DNA from: Streptosporangium brasiliense
GTDB lineage: Bacteria; Actinomycetota; Actinomycetes; Streptosporangiales; Streptosporangiaceae
DNA length: 64,000 bases
Assembly: GCF_030811595.1 (NCBI RefSeq)
Contig: NZ_JAUSRB010000002.1
Span: 124,001 to 188,000 of the forward strand
Direction: 5' to 3'
A program made the translations under genes and the position numbers. How positions within the stretch are numbered: position 1 is the first letter of the stretch; each line of letters starts with the position of its first letter. Below the pieces are notes generated by a model. The model was not told where the DNA came from, made no database searches, and saw nothing but the letters and a program-made list of their open reading frames with translations. This document shows positions 15,303-23,147 of this stretch, piece by piece.

Positions 15303-16775
15303 ATGGCGGAGCCTGTGGTGGTCATCGACGAGTCCGGGGAGCCGAATCCATACCTTCTGGGGGTCTACGCCCCGGTCCAGGAGGAGATCACGGCCGAGAA
15401 CCTCAAGGTCATCGGAGAGATCCCGAAGGATCTCAACGGCGTCTACCTGCGTAACGGGCCGAACGCGCGCTTCCCCATGAAGGGGCGCTACCACTGGTTC
15501 GACGGCGACGGCATGGTGCACGCCGTGCACTTCGAGGACGGCAGGGCCCGATACCGCAACCGCTACGTGCGGACCAGGGCGTTCGAGGCGGAGTCGGCCG
15601 CCGGGAGGTCGCTGTGGACCGGCGTCATGGAGAACCCCAAGGGCAACCCGGCCGGCAACACCCGCGGGCTCAACCTCAAGGACTCGGCCAACACCGATCT
15701 GGTCTTCCACCGGGGCAGGGTCCTCGCGACCTGGTACCTGTGCGGCGCGCCGTACGGCATGGACCCCCTCAGCCTGGAGACGCTGGGCGTCGAGACCTTC
15801 CTCGACACCCTGACCGGCGACTTCATGGCGCACCCCAAGGTGGACGAGCGGACCGGGGAGCTGTTCTGGTTCGACTACGGGCCCGGCCGGCCCTACCTGC
15901 GCTACGGGGTGGTCGGCGCCGGCGGCCGGGTCGAGCACTGCGTGGAGCTGGACCTCCCCGGGGCGCGGCTGCCGCACGACATGGCGATCACCGCCGGCCA
16001 CGCGGTCCTCATGGACCTGCCGCTCCATCAGGACATGGACGCCGCCCGGCAGGGCCGCTACAAGCTGACCTTCGACCGCGGGCTGCCCGCCCGCTTCGGG
16101 ATCATCCCCCGCCGCGGCCGGGCGGAGGAGATCCGCTGGTTCGAGGCCCGGCCCTGCTACATCTACCACGTCGTCAACGCGTGGGAGGAGGGCGAGGAGA
16201 TCATCATGGACGTGTGCCGGGTGTCGCGGCCCGCGCCCGCCGGGAGCGGGAGCCCGCTGGCCCGGATGGTCTCCTATCTCAAGCTCGACGCCAGGATGTA
16301 CCGCTACCGCTTCGACCTGCGCACCGGCCGGACCCACGAGGAGTACGTCGACCCCGACCACAACACCGAGTTCCCGTCGATCGACGTCCGCCGGACCGGC
16401 CACAGGTCGCGTTACGCCTACAACGTCTCGGTCAAGGACGCCGACACCAACCTCTTCGACGGCCTGGTCCGCTACGACAACGTGACCGGCGCCAAGGAGA
16501 CCTACCACTACGGCGAGCACCGCTACGGCAGCGAGGCCCCGTTCGCCCCGCGCGAGGGCTCCACCGCCGAGGACGACGGCTATCTGGTCAGCTTCGTCAC
16601 CGACGAGCGCGAGGGCACCTCCGAGGTGCAGATCCTGCACGCCGCCGACCTGGCCGCCGGGCCGCTCGCCCGGATCGTCCTGCCCCGGCGCGTGCCGCTC
16701 GGCTTCCACGCCACCTGGGTGCGCGCGGACCAGTTGAGGGGCGGTGCCACGACACCCCCGTCCCCGGCCGGATAA
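15303..16775 (+). CDS. Carotenoid cleavage oxygenase (RPE65/CCD family)
   Basis: 490-aa nonheme-iron oxygenase that cleaves double bonds of carotenoids, apocarotenoids or stilbene-like substrates. The four iron-ligand histidines expected of the seven-bladed propeller are visible: His177 (MAHPK), His225 (LPHDM), His289 (IYHVVNAW) and His469 (GFHATW). The N-terminal block GVYLRNGPNARF and GRYHWFDGDGM are hallmarks. Length is normal for the family. No carotenoid biosynthetic genes are nearby, so the substrate is unknown and could be external. It is divergent from the tandem HxlR regulator, which probably controls it. Confidence 0.93.
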   Translation: MAEPVVVIDESGEPNPYLLGVYAPVQEEITAENLKVIGEIPKDLNGVYLRNGPNARFPMKGRYHWFDGDGMVHAVHFEDGRARYRNRYVRTRAFEAESAAGRSLWTGVMENPKGNPAGNTRGLNLKDSANTDLVFHRGRVLATWYLCGAPYGMDPLSLETLGVETFLDTLTGDFMAHPKVDERTGELFWFDYGPGRPYLRYGVVGAGGRVEHCVELDLPGARLPHDMAITAGHAVLMDLPLHQDMDAARQGRYKLTFDRGLPARFGIIPRRGRAEEIRWFEARPCYIYHVVNAWEEGEEIIMDVCRVSRPAPAGSGSPLARMVSYLKLDARMYRYRFDLRTGRTHEEYVDPDHNTEFPSIDVRRTGHRSRYAYNVSVKDADTNLFDGLVRYDNVTGAKETYHYGEHRYGSEAPFAPREGSTAEDDGYLVSFVTDEREGTSEVQILHAADLAAGPLARIVLPRRVPLGFHATWVRADQLRGGATTPPSPAG

Positions 16776-16882
16776 TCACGATATATCTCGGATGGAACCA
16801 TGGCGGCGGGCCCACACGTTGAACGGACGACGCAGAATGACACCAGGCGGGGCGCCGGCTCCGCGTTCGGAGGATGTTGACG

Positions 16883-17074
16883 ATGTCGCCCGTCCAGAAA
16901 TACGCGATCGGTGCCGGGATAGCCGTGGTCGTGGCCTGGCTGATCCTGCCCGGCTGGCTGACCCTGCTGGTCCTCCTGGGCGTCGTCGCCGCCCCGGTCG
17001 TGGGATACATGATGCTCGACCCGTCCCAGCGCGAGCGGCTCAAGCGGGCCCGCAGGCGCGGCCTGGGCCGCTGA
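16883..17074 (+). CDS. Small membrane protein, unknown
   Basis: 63-aa protein with a hydrophobic stretch IAVVVAWLILPGWLTLLVLL and a second segment LGVVAAPVVGYMML, then a basic C-terminus (RERLKRARRRGLGR). This is likely two closely packed membrane helices with the tail in the cytoplasm. ATG 16883 is chosen over ATG 16874 because GGAGG (16869-16873) is 9 nt from the former and abuts the latter. I do not recognise a family. A strong two-way terminator follows. Confidence 0.65.
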   Translation: MSPVQKYAIGAGIAVVVAWLILPGWLTLLVLLGVVAAPVVGYMMLDPSQRERLKRARRRGLGR

Positions 17075-17092
17075 CCCGGCGGGAGCCCGCCC

Positions 17093-17123
17093 GGCCCGGA
17101 GCCCGCCGGGCGGGCTCCGGGCC
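17093..17123. terminator. Bidirectional terminator hairpin
   Basis: A perfect 15-bp inverted repeat (GGCCCGGAGCCCGCC, one G, then its complement) between the stop of the small membrane protein (+) and the DUF3817 gene (-). It can serve both converging transcripts. Confidence 0.8.
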
Positions 17124-17128
17124 GACGA

Positions 17129-17446
17129 TCAGGCGGGGGCGGCCGCGAGTTCGGCCTCCACGCGCCGGGTGACCTTGCGCTCGAACACGAACGACAGCAG
17201 CGGCACGGTGCCCGCCAGCATCACGCCCACGACATACGGCCACGACCAGCGGGCCTTCATGCCGAGGTTCATCGCGGCCACCAGATAGAGCATGTAGAGG
17301 AAGCCGTGGATCGGAGAGACGACCTTCGACGGGCCCTCGATGTCGAAGCCGTATCTGAGCACGATGCACGTGACCAGGACAAGCAGCATCACGCCGACGA
17401 CGTACGCCAGGATGCGGAAGGGCTTGAGGGCGGATTCCACGGTCAT
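17129..17446 (-). CDS. DUF3817 integral membrane protein
   Basis: 105-aa protein with three membrane helices (about 12-29, 45-62, 69-88) and the family signatures SPIHGFLYMLYLVAA and WSWPYVVGVMLAGTVPLLSFVFERKV, matching DUF3817. The function is unknown; homologues often adjoin genes for membrane proteins or respiratory assembly. The ATG at 17446 has GAGGTAG just upstream. It lies after the SURF1 gene on the same strand with a 43-bp gap and may be cotranscribed. Confidence 0.82.
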   Translation of the reverse strand: MTVESALKPFRILAYVVGVMLLVLVTCIVLRYGFDIEGPSKVVSPIHGFLYMLYLVAAMNLGMKARWSWPYVVGVMLAGTVPLLSFVFERKVTRRVEAELAAAPA

Positions 17447-17489
17447 CTACCTCGGTCTTGGGGTTCGGACACTGAAACGATATGCGGCC

Positions 17490-18260
17490 TCAGGCGGCGG
17501 CCGGTTCGGGGCCGGGCTTCTGCTCCTGATCCTGTCCCTGCTCCGCCGTACGGCCGCGCAGGATGTCGCGGACGAAGTGCCACCACATGAACACCGCGAA
17601 CAGGCCGAAGATCCACCACTGGGCGGCGTAGGCGAGGTTGCGCCAGGTGAGGCCGCCGGCCTCGGTCGGCGGGGAGACGCTCACCGGCTTGGCCGCGACG
17701 GCCGGGGGCGGGGACTGCGTGGCGGCCACCACGAACCCGTCGCGCAGCTTCGCGCCCTGCCACAGGTTGACCAGCTCGGCCGACGAGACGGTCAGCACCT
17801 GCCCCTGCGGCAGCCGGCGGGTGCGGCGCTGCACGCTGTCGGTGGCCTCCGAGGGCTGCAGCCGCCCGGTGACGGTCACCCTGCCCTCGGGTACGGCGGC
17901 CGCCGGATCGTCGGCCCGGGGCACCCAGCCGCGCACGACGGGGATCGAGGTGCCGTCGCCGAGGTCGAGCGGGGCGAGCAGCCACAGCCCTCCGTCCCGT
18001 TCGGCCACCAGGAGCTGCCTGGACCGGTCGTAGGTCCCCTCCGCCGTCACCCGGCGGCTGACCGCCTCACTCGTCATGTGCCTGCCGGGCTGGGTGAGGG
18101 TGCCGACCGCCACCGGGGCGGGGTCCCGCGTCGCGTGGGGCTTGCCGGAGTCCTCGAAGACGCCGAGCTGCCAGCGTCCGAGCAGCCCGCACACGACAAG
18201 CGCTCCGATCGCGAGCAGGTGGAGCGCCAGCACGCGAGGAGAGAACAGGATCCGGAGCAT
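17490..18260 (-). CDS. SURF1-family protein (cytochrome oxidase assembly)
   Basis: 256-aa membrane protein helping assembly of the aa3-type cytochrome c oxidase. The usual layout is present: an N-terminal helix (about 9-27) followed by GRWQLGVFE, a large outside domain with RGWVPR and GRLQPSE, then the signature NLAYAAQWWIFGLFAVFMWW as C-terminal helix, and a charged tail. TAGCGT lies 6 nt before the ATG with no ribosome site, suggesting a leaderless mRNA. It is divergent from a 55-aa membrane protein gene. Confidence 0.9.
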   Translation of the reverse strand: MLRILFSPRVLALHLLAIGALVVCGLLGRWQLGVFEDSGKPHATRDPAPVAVGTLTQPGRHMTSEAVSRRVTAEGTYDRSRQLLVAERDGGLWLLAPLDLGDGTSIPVVRGWVPRADDPAAAVPEGRVTVTGRLQPSEATDSVQRRTRRLPQGQVLTVSSAELVNLWQGAKLRDGFVVAATQSPPPAVAAKPVSVSPPTEAGGLTWRNLAYAAQWWIFGLFAVFMWWHFVRDILRGRTAEQGQDQEQKPGPEPAAA

Positions 18261-18266
18261 GACACC

Positions 18267-18272
18267 ACGCTA
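18267..18272 (-). promoter_or_regulatory. -10 box for a leaderless start of the SURF1 gene
   Basis: TAGCGT on the minus strand, 6 nt before the ATG at 18260. Confidence 0.5.
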
Positions 18273-18424
18273 TCCGCCCCGGTCGGCGGTCCTGTCCCCA
18301 GTACCGCGCCTCACCCGCGCCACAGGTCCCAGGCGTCTCGTGCCCCGCGCGGAGAACAGGCCGACGTGCTGTGGGCCCTCCGCGAAAGTGGCACAAATCG
18401 GCGCCGGGGAGCACTGCGTATCGC

Positions 18425-18430
18425 TAAAGT
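18425..18430 (+). promoter_or_regulatory. -10 box for a leaderless start of the 55-aa gene
   Basis: TAAAGT, 6 nt before the ATG at 18437, with no ribosome site. Confidence 0.55.
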
Positions 18431-18436
18431 CGTCCC

Positions 18437-18604
18437 ATGTCTGAACCCCAGATCGACCCGGCCGGCAACACCCAGCAGTTCCGCGCGTTCGCCCAGCGGA
18501 GCGAGCCCGAGGCCGCGCCCCAGAAGCGGTCGCTGGCCGTGCCGGTCGCCGTGGCGGTCGCCGTGCTGGTGATCGCCGCCATAGCCGCATACCTGATCCT
18601 CTAA
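18437..18604 (+). CDS. 55-aa tail-anchored-type membrane protein
   Basis: MSEPQIDPAGNTQQFRAFAQ opens a polar N-terminus rich in Glu/Gln, followed by KRSLAVPVAVAVAVLVIAAI, a single C-terminal membrane helix ending three residues before the stop. It is real rather than chance: a leaderless promoter box precedes it and a rho-independent terminator with a T tract starts 17 nt after its stop. I recall similar short proteins next to SURF1 genes in actinomycetes but cannot name a function. It is divergent from SURF1. Confidence 0.75.
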   Translation: MSEPQIDPAGNTQQFRAFAQRSEPEAAPQKRSLAVPVAVAVAVLVIAAIAAYLIL

Positions 18605-18620
18605 GGACCGGACGACCGAC

Positions 18621-18651
18621 AGCGCCGACGGCACCGCCCTCGGCGCTTTTC
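18621..18651 (+). terminator. Rho-independent terminator
   Basis: Stem AGCGCCGA / TCGGCGCT with an 11-nt loop followed by TTTTC, 17 nt after the 55-aa gene. It is one of few T-tailed terminators in the window. Confidence 0.85.
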
Positions 18652-18670
18652 GCGTTCCCTGGGGATGTCT

Positions 18671-18690
18671 CATACCGACCGGTCGGTGTG
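18671..18690. promoter_or_regulatory. TetR-type palindrome upstream of the monooxygenase gene
   Basis: CATACCGACC/GGTCGGTGTG, a 20-bp palindrome with 9 of 10 half-site matches and the core CCGACCGGTCGG. This is typical of TetR-family operators, but no TetR gene is adjacent. Confidence 0.55.
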
Positions 18691-18740
18691 AGGCGGCTCA
18701 CCCGCGCGGGGTGTGGACGGCGCGACGATCCGCCGATTAC

Positions 18741-18759
18741 ATTAGACGGCGAGTCCAAT
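18741..18759. promoter_or_regulatory. Second inverted repeat before the monooxygenase gene
   Basis: ATTAGAC-GGCGA-GTCCAAT, 6 of 7 half-site positions matching, in an AT-richer stretch about 90 bp before the ATG. It may be a promoter-overlapping operator. Confidence 0.4.
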
Positions 18760-18846
18760 AAAACGGAACGCCCTCGCCACCGGCCGGGCCGCACGTCAGG
18801 AGGCTCCACGCCCATGCGCCGTCAGGAGACTCAGCAGGGAGACCGT

Positions 18847-20304
18847 ATGAGCACGCATCCCGGGATAACGATCATCGGTTCCGGCTTCGCCGGGCTGGGC
18901 ATGGCGATCAAGCTGAAAGAAGCCGGCTACCACGACTTCGTGATCCTGGAGAAGGCGGCCGACATCGGCGGCACCTGGCGGGACAACACCTACCCCGGCT
19001 GCGCCTGCGACGTCCCCTCGCACATGTACTCCTTCTCCTTCGAGCTCAACCCCAACTGGTCGCGCATGTTCTCCCCGCAGACCGAGATCCGGGACTACAT
19101 GCGGGCCTGCGTCGCCAAGTACGGCCTGGCACCGCACCTCCGGTCCGGCAAGGAGGTCGTCGGGCTGGAGTACGACGACGGCGCCAACCACTGGCGGGTC
19201 AGCACCGGCGACGGCGAGACCTTCACCACCAACGCGGTGGTCTCGGGGATCGGCGCGCTGCACGTGCCCTCGCTCCCGGAGATCCCGGGCCGCGAGAGCT
19301 TCCGGGGCCCCTCCTTCCACTCGGCCGAGTGGGACCACTCGGTGGACCTGACCGGCAAGCGGGTCGCGGTGATCGGCACCGGCGCCTCGGCCGTCCAGTT
19401 CGTGCCGCAGATCGCCGGGCAGGCCTCCCGGCTCCACCTGTTCCAGCGGACGCCCCCGTGGATCCAGCCCAAACCCGACTTCCCCATCTCACCCCGGATG
19501 AAGAGGGCACTCGCCCTGCCCGGCGCCGCGCGGGCGCTGCGCAACTCGATCTACTGGGCGCTGGAGACCCGCGCGCTCGGCTTCACCGTCGACCCGCGCC
19601 TGATGAAGGCGCACCGGACGATGGCCCTGCGCCACCTGGCCAGGCAGGTCCCCGATCCGGGGCTGCGGGCCAAGCTGACCCCCGACTACACGATCGGCTG
19701 CAAGCGCATCCTCATCTCCAACGACTACTATCCCGCCCTGAGCAGGGAGAACGTCGAAGTGATCACCGATGGCGCGGCCGAGATCCGGGAGAACTCGATC
19801 ATCGACTCCACCGGCCGGGAGATCGAGGTGGACGTGATCGTCTACGGCACCGGATTCAAGGTCACCGACGCGCTGAACGAGCAGCGGATCATCGGCAGGG
19901 CGGGCCGGAAGATCCAGGAAGCCTGGCAGGACGGCATCGAGGCCTACTACGGGATCACCACCGCCGGGTTCCCGAACCTGTTCTTCCTGCTCGGCCCCAA
20001 CACCGGCCTGGGCCACAACTCGGTCGTCTTCATGATCGAATCCCAGGTCCGCTACGTGATCGACTGCCTGCGCCTGCTGTCGAGGAGCGGCGCCAGGGCC
20101 CTGGACGTCCGGCCCGAGGTCCAGCGTGAGTTCAACGACCGCCTCCAGGACCGCCTGCACGAGCTGGTCTGGAACGAGGGCGGCTGCAAGAGCTGGTACC
20201 TGGACGAGCACGGCGTGAACCGGACGGTCTGGCCGGGCTTCACCTTCGAATACTGGGCGCGCACCCGGAAGGTCAGGCCCGCGGCCTACGAGCTGATCCA
20301 CTGA
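18847..20304 (+). CDS. Flavin monooxygenase, Baeyer-Villiger type
   Basis: 485-aa FAD/NADPH enzyme that inserts oxygen next to carbonyls or oxidises heteroatoms. It has an N-terminal FAD fold GSGFAGLG (11-18), the BVMO fingerprint FRGPSFHSAEWD (F-x-G-x3-H-x3-W-D), a second dinucleotide motif VIGTGASAVQ, and VIVYGTGFK near the C-terminus. ADIGGTWRDNTYPGCACDVP is the usual early block. The ATG at 18847 follows AGGGAGA; an ATG 33 nt upstream is possible but lacks a better site. Two palindromes upstream suggest repressor control. The substrate is not predictable. Confidence 0.92.
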   Translation: MSTHPGITIIGSGFAGLGMAIKLKEAGYHDFVILEKAADIGGTWRDNTYPGCACDVPSHMYSFSFELNPNWSRMFSPQTEIRDYMRACVAKYGLAPHLRSGKEVVGLEYDDGANHWRVSTGDGETFTTNAVVSGIGALHVPSLPEIPGRESFRGPSFHSAEWDHSVDLTGKRVAVIGTGASAVQFVPQIAGQASRLHLFQRTPPWIQPKPDFPISPRMKRALALPGAARALRNSIYWALETRALGFTVDPRLMKAHRTMALRHLARQVPDPGLRAKLTPDYTIGCKRILISNDYYPALSRENVEVITDGAAEIRENSIIDSTGREIEVDVIVYGTGFKVTDALNEQRIIGRAGRKIQEAWQDGIEAYYGITTAGFPNLFFLLGPNTGLGHNSVVFMIESQVRYVIDCLRLLSRSGARALDVRPEVQREFNDRLQDRLHELVWNEGGCKSWYLDEHGVNRTVWPGFTFEYWARTRKVRPAAYELIH

Positions 20305-20415
20305 ACCGCCGAACCGCCCACGGGCCCGTAAGGTTCACCCGCGCCGTCACCAGGGGTTCTGAATTTTTACGGGAAGGATGGATTATCGATCGCCGGAGGC
20401 GATCAGGGGCACGTT

Positions 20416-21663
20416 ATGGATGTGGGCCCGCTGCTGCTGGCCGTCGTGGTCACGACGGCGCTGGTCTTCGCCTTCACCAACGGCTTCCACGACACCGCCA
20501 ACGCGATGGCGACGTCCATCGCGACCAGGGCGCTGCGGCCGCATCTGGCCGTCGCGCTGTCGGCCGTACTGAACTTCGTGGGGGCCCTGCTGTCGCTGAA
20601 GGTGGCGGCGACGATCGCCGAGCGGATCGTGTCCAGTGACGCGATCACGATGACGGTCGTCTTCGCCGGCCTGACGGGCGGGCTGGTGTGGAACCTGGTG
20701 ACCTGGTATCTCGGCCTGCCGTCGAGCTCCTCCCACGCCCTCATCGGCGGGGTGGTGGGGGCGACGCTCGTCTCGGCGGGCTCCTCCGCGGTCCACAGCG
20801 CCGGGATCGTCTCGGAGATCCTCGTCCCGGCGGTCCTCTCACCGCTGGCGGCCATACTCACGGCGGCCGTCGGCACCTACCTCGTCCACCGGACCACCAG
20901 GAAGGTGCCGCCGCGTATCCGCAGCCGGGGGTTCCGGATCGGGCAGGTCGGCTCGGCGTCACTGGTGTCGCTGGCCCACGGCACCAACGACGCCCAGAAC
21001 GCCATGGGCGTCATCATGCTCGCGCTGCTCGCCGACGGCGCGATCGGCGACGGCGCCACCGTGCCGACATGGGTGATCTTGAGCAGCGCGACCGCGATGG
21101 CCCTGGGGACCTACGTCGGCGGGTGGCGGATCATCCGGACCGTGGGCAAGGGGCTGACCGACATCAACAGCCCGCAGGGGTTCGCGGCCGAGGCGTCCTC
21201 GGCCGCGATGATCCTCGCCGCGTCGAACTTCGGGTTCCCGCTGTCGACCACCCACGTGTGCTGCGGCTCGATCCTGGGTTCGGGGGTGGGCCGGCGGGTC
21301 GCCAGGATCCGGTGGGGTACGGCGGCCCGGATAGCCGCGGTCTGGCTGCTCACCCTGCCGGTGTCCGCCCTGGTGGGGGCGGTCGCCTGGGAGGGGGCCC
21401 AGGCCATCGGGGGTTTCCCGGGCGTCGCGGTGATGTTCCTGGTGGTGATGGCCTTCGCCCTGGCGATCTACGTGGCCGCGGACATGCAGCCGGTCAACGC
21501 CTCCAACGTCAACGCCACCTGGACCGAAGACGGGACGCCCCCGGCCTGCCTCAAGGAGCCCACACCGGACGAGCGGGCGCAGGAGTGGGCGGAGCGGCGG
21601 GCCCAGGCGGAGAAGCAGGCGGCCGCCGAGGAGGCGGCGGTGCGGAAGGAGCCGACCAGCTGA
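20416..21663 (+). CDS. pit: PiT-family inorganic phosphate transporter
   Basis: 415-aa membrane transporter moving inorganic phosphate, probably as a metal-phosphate complex, with protons or sodium. The internal duplication typical of PiT is clear: NGFHDTANAM at about residue 22 and HGTNDAQNAM in the second half, each the GxND-x2-N-x signature. There are about ten hydrophobic helices and a charged Ala/Glu/Lys-rich cytoplasmic tail (380-415). The ATG at 20416 follows AGGGGCAC. No PhoU-like partner (often adjacent) is present. Confidence 0.9.
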   Translation: MDVGPLLLAVVVTTALVFAFTNGFHDTANAMATSIATRALRPHLAVALSAVLNFVGALLSLKVAATIAERIVSSDAITMTVVFAGLTGGLVWNLVTWYLGLPSSSSHALIGGVVGATLVSAGSSAVHSAGIVSEILVPAVLSPLAAILTAAVGTYLVHRTTRKVPPRIRSRGFRIGQVGSASLVSLAHGTNDAQNAMGVIMLALLADGAIGDGATVPTWVILSSATAMALGTYVGGWRIIRTVGKGLTDINSPQGFAAEASSAAMILAASNFGFPLSTTHVCCGSILGSGVGRRVARIRWGTAARIAAVWLLTLPVSALVGAVAWEGAQAIGGFPGVAVMFLVVMAFALAIYVAADMQPVNASNVNATWTEDGTPPACLKEPTPDERAQEWAERRAQAEKQAAAEEAAVRKEPTS

Positions 21664-21675
21664 ACGGCCCGGCCA

Positions 21676-21833
21676 CGCCCGGAGAACCGCCCACCACCCC
21701 ACACGGCAGACCGGCCTGACGGGTCGGACGGCAGGCCGTACGGCCGGCACCCCGGAGAACCGCCCACAACTCCGCCCGCAGATCGAACGGCGGGCCCTAC
21801 GGCCGGCACCCCGGAAAACCGTTCGCCCCCGGC
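21676..21833 (+). repeat. Three degenerate copies of a ~60-bp direct repeat
   Basis: The segment ACGGCCGGCACCCCGG-A-G/A-AACCG recurs near 21739 and 21798, with a shorter copy (CGGAGAACCGCCCAC) near 21679. The intergenic spacer after the phosphate transporter gene seems built by tandem duplication. Confidence 0.6.
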
Positions 21834-21857
21834 CACCCCGGCCAGCAGACTGACCTG

Positions 21858-23099
21858 ATGGATCAGATGGCGGGCCGTACGGTCAGTGCGCTGGTGACCG
21901 TGGACGGCCGGCGGCTCGGGGCCGTCGGCCCGTTCCCGGTGGACACTCCCTGGTGGGCCGATGTCGGGCCGGTCGTCTCGCACCTGGAGCCGGCGCTCGG
22001 CGTGCCGGTGGCGGTGCTGCGCCTGCTCACCGTCGACGGCGGCGAGGGCGCCCGGGACGGGCACGTGACCTACCATGTCGAGGCGCTGCGGCCTCCCGTC
22101 CGCGAGCTGCCGTCCCCCTGGCCCGCCGGCTCCGGCGACCTGGTGGGCCCGGCCGCCCGGCGGGCCGACTGGGCCACCGCCTCGGGCGTGCGGGAGGCGC
22201 TGGAGTGGGCGGACTCCGCACTCCGTGCCTCGGGCCGGCCGCCGAGCGGGCCGGCCGGACAGGTGAAGACGTGGAACCTGTCCGGGCTGTTCCGGATCCC
22301 GACCGCGCGGGGCCCGGTCTGGCTCAAGACCACTCCCGGGTTCGCGGCCTGCGAGGCGAGCGTCATCGGGGCGTTCGCCCGGGTGGCCCCGGAGTCCGTG
22401 CCGGCCGTGGTGGCCGCGGATCCGGCGCGCCGCAGGGTGCTGCTGGACCACGTCCCCGGTGTGGACTGCTGGGACGCCCCCGATGACGTCGTCCGCGACG
22501 CGGTGGACCGGCTGGTCGCCGCGCAGGCGGCGATCGCGGAACGGGCGGAGGGCGTCCCGGCCGGGCTGCCCGACCGTACGCCGCGGGTCCTGGCCGGCAT
22601 GGTCGACGAGCTGCTCGACGGCGCGGCGGCCGCGGAGCTGAGCCCCGGCGAGCTGTCCTCGGCCCGGCGGCTGGCCGGACGGCTGCCGGCGCTGATCGCC
22701 TCGCTGGAGGCGTGCGGCCTGCCGCACACCGTGGTGCACGGCGACTTCCATCCCGGCAACGTGAGATCCGACGGGCGGCGCGCGGTCATGGTGGACTTCG
22801 CCGACAGCCATTTCGGGCACCCCGTCCTGGACGGCCTGCGGATGCGCGACTTCACCCCCGACGGAGAGCGGGCAGCGCGGGTGGCCCGCTTCTGGGCCGA
22901 GGCGTGGTCGGCCCGCGTCCCCGGCTCCGACCCGGTCCGCGCGCTCGCCCTCGGCGGCCCGCTCGCGCACCTGTCGTACGCCGTGCGGTATCAGGAGTTC
23001 CTCGACAACATCGAGTCCAGCGAACGGCCCTATCACGCGGGCGATCCCGCCCAGGAGATCCGCGCCGCCCTGGAGTGCGCCGGCCCGGCCGGCCTCTGA
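21858..23099 (+). CDS. Aminoglycoside phosphotransferase-like kinase (APH superfamily)
   Basis: 413-aa protein. The C-terminal part (about 130-400) is an APH/choline kinase-like fold: VVHGDFHPGNV is the Brenner motif with catalytic Asp, and VMVDFADSHFGHP holds the metal-binding Asp. The N-terminal about 120 residues look like a separate domain resembling NUDIX-neighbour extensions and carry no motif I can name. Many such proteins phosphorylate small metabolites rather than antibiotics, and nothing here shows resistance. The start at ATG 21858 has a weak ribosome site; ATG 21867 is an alternative. Confidence 0.8.
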   Translation: MDQMAGRTVSALVTVDGRRLGAVGPFPVDTPWWADVGPVVSHLEPALGVPVAVLRLLTVDGGEGARDGHVTYHVEALRPPVRELPSPWPAGSGDLVGPAARRADWATASGVREALEWADSALRASGRPPSGPAGQVKTWNLSGLFRIPTARGPVWLKTTPGFAACEASVIGAFARVAPESVPAVVAADPARRRVLLDHVPGVDCWDAPDDVVRDAVDRLVAAQAAIAERAEGVPAGLPDRTPRVLAGMVDELLDGAAAAELSPGELSSARRLAGRLPALIASLEACGLPHTVVHGDFHPGNVRSDGRRAVMVDFADSHFGHPVLDGLRMRDFTPDGERAARVARFWAEAWSARVPGSDPVRALALGGPLAHLSYAVRYQEFLDNIESSERPYHAGDPAQEIRAALECAGPAGL

Positions 23100-23147
23100 C
23101 GGGCCCGCGGCGGGCCGGACCGGCCCGCCGCGGGCACGCGAGGAGGG

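Noticed and set aside
21858..23099. Aminoglycoside resistance gene
   Set aside because: APH fold is shared with many metabolite kinases; no resistance context and an unrelated N-terminal domain.
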